A stretch of 64,000 nt of DNA, taken from positions 1,054,001-1,118,000 of the forward strand of contig JAINUG010000256.1 of the NCBI GenBank assembly GCA_029706075.1, in the 5' to 3' direction. Position numbers and translations under genes: made by a program. The DNA comes from Aldrovandia affinis. Taxonomy: Eukaryota > Chordata > Actinopteri > Notacanthiformes > Halosauridae. Positions within the stretch are counted from its first letter, which is position 1. Every line of letters begins with the position of its first letter. Positions 57,361 through 64,000 of this stretch are shown here, piece by piece. The notes beneath the pieces were generated by a model, which saw nothing but the letters and a program-made list of their open reading frames with translations, ran no database searches and was not told the DNA's origin.

Positions 57361-58213
57361 TGAATGAACCAAAGGGTTTTATGTTATGTGTTGCCGTGTT
57401 GTTGTGTTTTTATCCTGTCATGAGTTGCTATGTGTTGTCAGATTCTTGTTTGTAGGCAGTGTTGTCTTTGTGTTTGTATATAGTGCAGGTACTGTCTGTC
57501 TCTTTGCATACTATGTGTGTAGATTGTATCTTCAATTATTTTAATGGTTGTATGTACATGTATAATTTGTTTCTTTTTTAACTAGCTGCCTGCCCAGGGA
57601 CTACAGATGAAAGGAGCTCTGGCACATTTGCAGAAATGTTATCAATGTGCACTGTTCCTGTGAAAATTTGAGGACGGAAATCCTGAAACCCAAGTTCAGT
57701 ATTCAACTTAGCCATCCCTTTAGCTAACATAGTTAGCCAGACTTGCATGGTAAAACACCAGATAAATTAGCAACTTAATGTTAGCTAGCTCACCTGAATA
57801 TGTGTTCGAGCTTGGTGCTTCTGCTTTGGTTGGCACAGAATGCACTGAAAAGTGTATACTTTCTCATTTTATTTTATTAGTTTCATGTATGGCGATAGGT
57901 ATGGCCATGGTGGTTCCACCTCCTCGTCCATGATTAGGCAAGAGTACCGCTGCATGTTCTTATCAAACAAATTTAAACAGCTGCGTTGAAACATGATATA
58001 TGACATTTGATATTTTTTGTTAAAAAATAAAATGAATATATATAATAATAATACTGCTGCTGGGGAGATTTAACTTGTAACTATTGTCCACGCTACCCCA
58101 CTACTTGATGAAAACAACAATTTAACTATTTGAAAGCTACTAGATTTTGGAAGTAATTAAACTACCACACGTTACTGGAAACTCTAGTTAAATTAGTCAT
58201 TCCGCTACCTGTA
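57361..58213. other. No recognised feature
   Basis: About 850 bases, AT-rich, with a TA-rich run near 58030. No gene or repeat assigned. Confidence 0.45.
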
Positions 58214-58282
58214 ATTGACCCTTTGCTAAACCACGCCCCCCTTAGTTACTGTTGCTAAGTCCGTCAAGCTTTCGGAGCCAGC

Positions 58283-58830
58283 ATGGCGCTCCCACTGTCG
58301 CTAATTGCACTCCCTGGAAAAATATTGTCCAATTTTTGGAAAATAGAAAAAGCGATTTCAGATAGAAGCAGACAGAAGGGTCTACAATATGCATTTGAAG
58401 GTTATATTCAAGATATCACACTGACTCAGCAACAAAATGACGTAAAAAACATGAAGATAGAAGCGAAAGCCTACAGATCACATAGTAAAAGTGAACCACC
58501 GCATCACCTGGCGATTGAGTCAGAGGACAACGACATTAAGGAGCAACACTGTTCCTGTAAAGCTGGGTAGGTCTCTATTCACTATTACAATCATTAAAAA
58601 GCAAAAGCAGTAGGCCTATATAACGTTACATTCAGTAGTAAGTTAGCTAGCATTAGCTAACTAATGTAACATTAGTAGCCTATAGTGTGCTGTAACGATA
58701 TTATTCTGGTTAGCTCCACAGGTTTCTGCGCCCATCTCATCGGACTTATCCATACCCTGGACCTCTGTAAAGCAAAAAATAGCAGTGTGTCAGCCCAGTC
58801 CTCCACAAGATTTGGGTACTCGGGACTGGG
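58283..58830 (+). pseudogene. SWIM zinc-finger gene fragment, two exons
   Basis: Exon 1 (58283-58566) starts MALPLSLIALPGKILSNFWK and ends EQHCSCKAG at a GTAGGT donor. Exon 2 starts at about 58722 and contains GFCAHLIGLIHTLDL. Together they give the SWIM pattern C-x-C-x(n)-C-x-H. In fish this module usually precedes a YqaJ-type nuclease domain in repeat-borne genes; none follows here. The join is off by one base at the annotated borders, and a TGA ends exon 2's frame at about 58844, so the fragment is probably dead. Confidence 0.6.
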
Positions 58831-58844
58831 CTTCCCATTGACAA

Positions 58845-59340
58845 AGTGTTGAAATAGTAATGAAAAAATAGTATTACATTTTGACATCAAGGTAATGTTA
58901 CCCACTTGGTTTTCTAGAGCTTGACTGTAACATCTTAACGTTAGCAAGCTGGCTGGATCACGAATAACAAAGCTAACATTTAGTCTAACTTTACCAACAT
59001 TGCAACCCGGAGCTGTATATCCAGACCGTAGCCACGTTAGCTTAGCTGGCTAACACTTTTCAGGATTTGATTTAGGTTTTGGAAAAGGAAAAAAACGTAT
59101 ATCTCCTTCCAACCTCTCCGGGTAACGAGTGTCACTGTTACAAGTGCCCCAGGCACAACGTTTAACCATAACTAGCTAAAAATCCACAAAACCAGCTCGA
59201 AAATGAAGAAAATCTCAAACTTTTCCACGTTTCCACGCTCAACGGAGCACCGCCATAAACTGTCGGACCTCTGTCGGAGCCTGTCAAATGCTGCGCTGTG
59301 ATTGGCCAGTCTGCGTTTTGGGACGTGGTTTAGTGAAGGG
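58845..59340. other. Interior of the SWIM element, nothing recognised
   Basis: About 500 bases between the SWIM exons and the right inverted repeat, without a recognisable exon. Confidence 0.5.
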
Positions 59341-59345
59341 TCAAT

Positions 59346-60700
59346 TCTGCTACTTCCCAGCACTGGTTATAACTTGCATATATATAACTAGCCATTTTCC
59401 TTTTGTTTTGACTACGTCTCCTGAACATTCCTCTAATAAAGCCCTTGCGGGTCTTTATTTTACGTCATTGTTTCTGAGTCGTGCATTTTGGGTCCAACCC
59501 TCATGCATCTGTCTCAGAACAATTTCGCCAACATGGACCCGGCTGACTCAACCGCCATGTTCCACGCTCTCTAGCAACAAGGCGCCATCATTCAACAGCA
59601 CGCCCAGGGGATCTCCGACCTTCGGCCAGGAGATGAGGGAGCTGTGCGCTGAGATGAGGAGACTCGCCATCGCGGTTCAGCCACGCCTCATGGAACAACT
59701 TGCTAAGCCGCCTGCACCTCCACCTTCCAACCCCACGGGAATCTGGCAATTCCGGGAGCCACAACAACCCCCTCCCGGAGAGATTCGGCGGAGAACCGAA
59801 GAGATGCAAAGCATTCCTTTCAGTGTGACTTTGTGTTCTGACCTGTTCCTGGCCAGTCTTAACAAGGTACTCCAGGACGAGTTGGCGCATCAGGAACCAA
59901 TCACTCAGCTCGACCCACTCGTCCGTGCCACTATTTGTTTGGACAACCGTTCCAGACATCGCCGGACCGAAAGACAGGATCCGCCCGGTCAGCCGTACCC
60001 CAGGCGATGGTCAAGTTCGCGACCTGAGGAGAAACAAGCTGAGGGAGTCCAGCCCATGAATTTATCTCATGCTGGCAGGAAGGTCTCACCTGAGGAACGG
60101 AAACGTCGGAGAGAGACCGGTTCATGTTTCTACTGCGGGAGGCTGGGACATTCTCTAAAGCAGTGTACCTACCGGTCCAAGAAACCTGAATCATCGGTGG
60201 ATGTGAGGTCCTTAGCCAAACAGGTGAGGACTGCCAGGAATGACCCTCGTCCCACCCTTCCTGCCTTGATGATACTTCCAGGGAGAGAGATCCAGGTGAA
60301 CGCGATGGTGGACTCCGGAGCTGACGCTAACCTCATGGACGAAGTGATGGTCAAGGAACTGGACATTTCCATCCTTCCACTGCCTCATCCCGAGAGTGTT
60401 CGGTCTTTGGATGGCAAGACGTTCTGCCACATGACCCACATTACGGAACCTATTTATTTTACGTCATTGTTTCTGAGTCGTGAATTTCGGGTCCAACCCT
60501 CACGTATCTGTCTCATTCTGTTTTGTTTGCCTATCTGTTTATTTGGTTTTGATCATTGGACTGCCCTTGACTTCTCTTTTTGGATTCCGTTCTTGTACTT
60601 TCTCTGACTCTGATTACCGGCTTTGAATTTTGGACTGATCAATAAACGTTCCTTCCCTACCTTATCCTGGTCTGCGCCTGGGTCCTTGTCCAGTCCCTCA
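59346..60700 (+). mobile_element. Sushi-like Ty3/gypsy remnant: LTR end, gag and protease
   Basis: A TATATATAA word and AATAAAGC (about 59435) followed by TTTATTTTACGTCATTG look like LTR R-U5. A short leader and a gag start (ATGGACCCGGCTGA) follow. After the protease fragment, the same R-U5-like block recurs at about 60450-60520 (TTTATTTTACGTCATTGTTT), so RT, RNase H and integrase are deleted. Downstream, 60520-60700 carries AATAAACG and ends CCCTCACA. Exact LTR edges were not found. Confidence 0.65.
59533..60450 (+). pseudogene. Sushi-like gag (nucleocapsid) and aspartic protease fragment
   Basis: Gag starts MDPADSTAMFHAL and meets TAG at 59572-59574. Another frame continues with EMRELCAEMRRLAIAVQPRL. 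The capsid centre is deleted and reading resumes near the nucleocapsid with the CCHC knuckle CFYCGRLGHSLKQC. The protease follows with NAMVDSGADANLMD (catalytic D-S-G). It ends where LTR-like sequence begins at about 60452. This is the protein family from which mammalian RTL/PNMA-type genes arose, but here it is a broken retrotransposon. Confidence 0.8.
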
Positions 60701-60703
60701 CAG

Positions 60704-61230
60704 AAAAACCATGAGCAGAGATAACAGAACCAGGTGACTTAGTGTACAGAGAGAATAGGACAAGTCCTGCAGGGTGTGGGGAGAAGAGAGGGATCCTCTC
60801 CAGGCTACCTGTTAGGACCAGTCAGCCAGGTAGGACTTGAACCATGTCAGTGCAGATCCAGAGATTCCCATCTTGACGAGAGTTGAGAGCAGGATCTGAT
60901 GGTCCACAGTATCAAATGCAGCTGTCAGGTCAAGGAGGAGGAGGACAGAGCTAAGGGATTGGGACTTGTAGAGCCTCAGTGACCACAAGCAGAGCAGTCT
61001 CTGTGGAGTGGCCTGTCTTGAACCCAGACTGGTTAGAATCAAGCAGGTCGTTCTGTAGGAAATGACCAGACAGTTAGCTCAGATGGCCTGCTCTAGTGTT
61101 TTGGAGAGGAATGGAGACCAGTCAAAATTACAGCAGGATTCAGAGTTTTTTGAGGAAGGGGACAACATGGACACTTTTTAAGGGAGAGGGGACAGAGCCA
61201 GAGGAAAAAGAGGAGTTGATAACATTGGGG
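60704..61230 (-). mobile_element. L2-clade LINE fragment
   Basis: Close relative of 40970-41560 (RT region). The minus strand reads [20 protein letters not shown] and [18 protein letters not shown]. Both ends are truncated and several frame changes are present. Confidence 0.85.
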
Positions 61231-61231
61231 A

Positions 61232-64000
61232 CAAATCAAATCAAATCAAATCAAGTTTATTTATATAGCGCTTTTCACAACAGAATTGTCACAAAACGCT
61301 TAACAGAGGGGGAACCCAGGCCTAGACCCCCCCAAAAGCAAGCCTAACGGCAACAGTGGCAAGGAAAAACTCCCTAGGTAGGGAGAAACCTTGGGAGGAA
61401 CCAGACTAAAAAGGGGGGGAGCCCATCCTCTTCTGGCCGGCACAGGGTATGTCCAAAAAAGACCATGTCATGGTCAGTCCAAGGTTAGTCTGAGTTAGGT
61501 AGTCAGCGGGGGGGGCTAAACCACGCGGAGAGGGTCCAGATCCAGGAACTGGGGTTGGCGTGGGGGTGAGGGTTGATGGGGGCAGCTCACACTTCTCGCA
61601 GGATCTAGGGCTCGGGGCAGGTGCCCCGAGTCAGAGGCCGAGGCAGAGAAGAGAACATGCAGTCAGAAAAAAAAGCAGTGCTATAGCCAGTAGCATTATG
61701 TAAGAGCAGGGGAGCACAAGCATAGGAAATATACAGTTAGCCCCAACAGGTGTAAGCTACCTATTAGGAGAGGGACAGAGAAAACACGCAGCCATGTGAG
61801 AGTTCCAAACAATCCACACCTGATCAAGGATAACCAGCATAACAGTGGTGGTAACACATTGAGGAGGTGACAGTATGGAAAGTTTCTCACTCCATAAGAC
61901 ACTAAGGCACGGCCTTCTCCATCTCTCCACCTAGACTATGTTTGGCAGTAAGCTAGGCTGAAAAGATATGTTTTTAATCTACACTTAAAAATTGAAACTG
62001 TGTCCGAATCCCTAACATGCCTTGGTAAACCGTTCCACAACAGAGGAGCTCTAAAAAGAGAAGGCTCTACCACCAGCTGTGTGCTCTTCAAAATTCTAGG
62101 GAGTAATAGATGGCCGGCTTCTTGTGAACGAAGCAGTCGTGTCGGCTTATAGGGGGCAATCATTTCGGTCAGATATAAAGGTGCAAGTCCGTTTACTGCT
62201 TTAAAAGTTAGCAACAGTACTTTATAATCAGCCCGATATTTAATAGGAAGCCAATGTAGTGATGCTAACACTGGAGTAATGTGCTCATACTTTTTGGATC
62301 TAGTCAAAATACGTGCCGCTGTATTCTGTACTAGTTGAAGACTCTTTAGAGAGCTACTAGAGGAGCCGGATAATAAGGCATTACAATAGTCTAGCCTCGA
62401 TGCAACAAAAGCATGCATCAAGGTTTTAGCATCCTCTAATGACAGAAAGTGCCGAATTTTAGCTATGTTTCTTAGGTGAAAGAAAGCTACTCTGGAAGTG
62501 TTTTTAATATGAGTGTCAAATGTAAGGTCCTGATCAATAATAAAACCAAGGTTCTTAACCATAATACTTGATGTAACTATGCAATCACCTGCATTTAACT
62601 GCAGATCCAACTTGTTCCTTAATTTTTGGGGCCCAAAACCATCATCTCTGTTTTATCTGAATTTAAAAGCAGGAAATTTACTGTCATCCAGTTCTTTATA
62701 TCAGAGATACAAGCCTCTAATTGAGTGAGTTTAAGTGTTTCACCTGGTTTCATTGATATGTACAGCTGTGTATCATCGGCATAGCAATGGAAATTTACAC
62801 CATGTTTACGAATAACATTACCGAGTGGTAGCAAGTATAATGAGAACAGTAATGGTCCCAGCACTGAGCCTTGTGGAATACCATATTTAACCTGAGAGTA
62901 GTCAGAGAACTCTTGATCTAATTGCACAAATTGAAACCGGTCTAATAAGTATGATTTAAACCATGAGAGTGCCCGTCCACGCAAACCAACCAGGTTTTCT
63001 AGCCTATGAAGGAGAATCTGGTGGTCAATAGTGTCAAAAGCAGCACTTATGTCAAGGAGCACTAGAATAGAAACACAACCAGTGTCCAATGCTAACAGTA
63101 AGTCATTTACAACTTTAATAAGTGCTGTCTCAGTGCTATGGTTTGGTCTAAAACCTGATTGTAATGTTTCATATAGATTATTCGTTTTTAGGAAAGCAGT
63201 TAATTGTTGAGCTACAGATTTCTCTAAAATTTTTGACAAAAAGGGCAGATTTGAAATGGGCCTATAGTTCTTCAGATTAACAGGATCAAGATTTGGTTTC
63301 TTTAGAAGAGGCTTGATTACTGCTACTTTTAAAGACCTAGGTACGCAACCCAATAATAGGGATGTATTTATGATATCTAACATGGGCTGGCCTAGCACAG
63401 GCAAAAGCTCTTTAATAAGCTTTGTTGGTATGGGGTCTAACAGACATGTAGATGATTTGGAGGACATAACCAGTTTACTGAATTTGTCCAGATCCAAGGA
63501 GTGAAAAAAAAATTAGGGGTCTCTACGCAACCCTGCTCCTGATAGCCCTGTGCTATCTCGGCAGTTGGAGTGCTAGATATTGGAGTCATTTTCATAATTT
63601 GTTCTCTGATTGTCTCAATCTTATCAGTAAACGAGTTCATAAAGTCATTTGAATTATAGTTAGAAGGATAACTGATGGAAACTGAAGACTGTTTTTGTCA
63701 GTTTAGCTACCGTGTTAAATAGAAATCTTGGGTTGTTTTTATTCTGGTCAATTAGTTTGAGAAGTACGATGACCTAGCTGTAGTAAGAGCATGCTTGTAT
63801 TCGATGAGGCTGTCCTTCCAAGCAGAGCGAAAAACCTCTAAATTGGTAGAGCGCCATCTGCGTTCTAATTTTCTGAAACTTGTTTAAGGGCACGGGTATG
63901 GTCGGTAAACCAGGGTGCAAGTTTCTTCTCACTGCATTTTTTTCTCTTGAGGGGTGCGACCGCATCAAGTGTATTCCGTAAAATGTGATTTAACGCATCA
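61232..64000 (-). mobile_element. Second L2-type LINE, 5' part beyond the window
   Basis: The 3' end on the minus strand carries the tail (GATTT)n at 61232-61256, preceded by a conserved 3' segment (AAAAGCGCTATATAAATAAA). About 680 bases of 3' untranslated sequence precede the RT coding region; the endonuclease lies past base 64000. Confidence 0.85.
61936..63640 (-). pseudogene. L2-type LINE reverse transcriptase
   Basis: On the minus strand, in order: [93 protein letters not shown] and the intact active site [11 protein letters not shown] stop at 62619 is followed a few bases later by the C-terminal frame with LVQNTAARIL, ITPVLASLHWLPIKYRADYK and RLKTYLFSLAY, ending at 61936. Upstream, a run of A bases at 63505-63513 shifts the frame (MNSFTDKIETIREQ). 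Only two or three lesions, so a fairly young copy. Confidence 0.88.

Larger units (their letters stand above)
58214..59345 (+). mobile_element. Inverted-repeat element carrying a SWIM zinc-finger gene fragment
   Basis: The left end ATTGACCCTTTGCTAAACCA and the reversed right end ATTGACCCTTCACTAAACCA match over about 26 bases with three differences. If AT is the 2-bp target duplication, the repeats begin TGACCC. The interior holds two exons of a SWIM protein and nothing else recognisable, so it is internally deleted. ISL2EU elements are known to carry a SWIM/YqaJ-type accessory gene, which suggests but does not prove that class. Confidence 0.6.

Overview
The window looks like repeat-rich genomic DNA of a ray-finned (teleost) fish. 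Evidence is the mix of spliced exons with GT-AG borders, Tc1, hAT, EnSpm/CACTA and piggyBac DNA transposons, CR1- and L2-type LINEs, a Gmr1-like Ty3/gypsy element, tRNA-derived SINEs with the conserved fish LINE-type tail, and (AC)n/(AGAC)n microsatellites. I could not fix the lineage. I found no convincing single-copy host gene; almost everything recognisable is mobile DNA, much of it nested. No bacterial-type features, CRISPR array, rRNA or functional tRNA gene was seen.

Layout. 1-1709: nothing recognised. 1710-9471: an LTR split by a 7.3 kb EnSpm/CACTA-like transposon (2016-9289) that carries a transposase remnant on the minus strand and an eight-exon SAMD3-like accessory gene on the plus strand; a SINE follows. 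12185-14526: a decayed hAT element, cut by a Tc1 fragment, which abuts a CR1-like LINE (15256-18843). 20291-25120: a minus-strand Gmr1-like retrotransposon with integrase upstream of reverse transcriptase, split by a complete non-autonomous piggyBac element (22699-24377) and ended by another piggyBac piece. 26793-30510: the most unusual segment, a spliced gene of unknown function with four phase-compatible open exons, followed by the N-terminal part of a gene that looks like a protein-primed family B DNA polymerase. This is probably a remnant of a Polinton/adintovirus-like element, with a solo LTR in its first interval and a CR1 LINE (30507-34302) across its 3' side. 34763-37714: a second hAT with two MITEs in its intron. 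37715-44167: piggyBac copies interrupted by a nearly full-length L2 LINE with a 10-bp target duplication and tandem 5' monomers. 44168-45490: another LINE. 45901-55121: an endogenous retrovirus with nearly identical LTRs, a tRNA-Trp-type primer site and a gutted interior. Its 3' LTR is split by a 3.1 kb inverted-repeat element (51618-54757) carrying an apparently open C14orf93-like spliced gene. 55775-57356: a further piggyBac copy. 58214-59345: a small inverted-repeat element with a SWIM zinc-finger gene fragment. 59346-60700: a Sushi-like gypsy gag-protease remnant. 60704-64000: L2-type LINE pieces, the last running off the window.

How the genes work together: they do not form a host pathway. 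The functional groups are transposon-encoded: EN/RT proteins of LINEs, DDE-type transposases of hAT/Tc1/EnSpm/piggyBac, gag-pol of LTR elements, and three accessory genes carried inside DNA transposons or virus-like elements (SAMD3-like, C14orf93-like, SWIM). The nesting gives a relative order of insertions that can be read directly from split elements and their target-site duplications.
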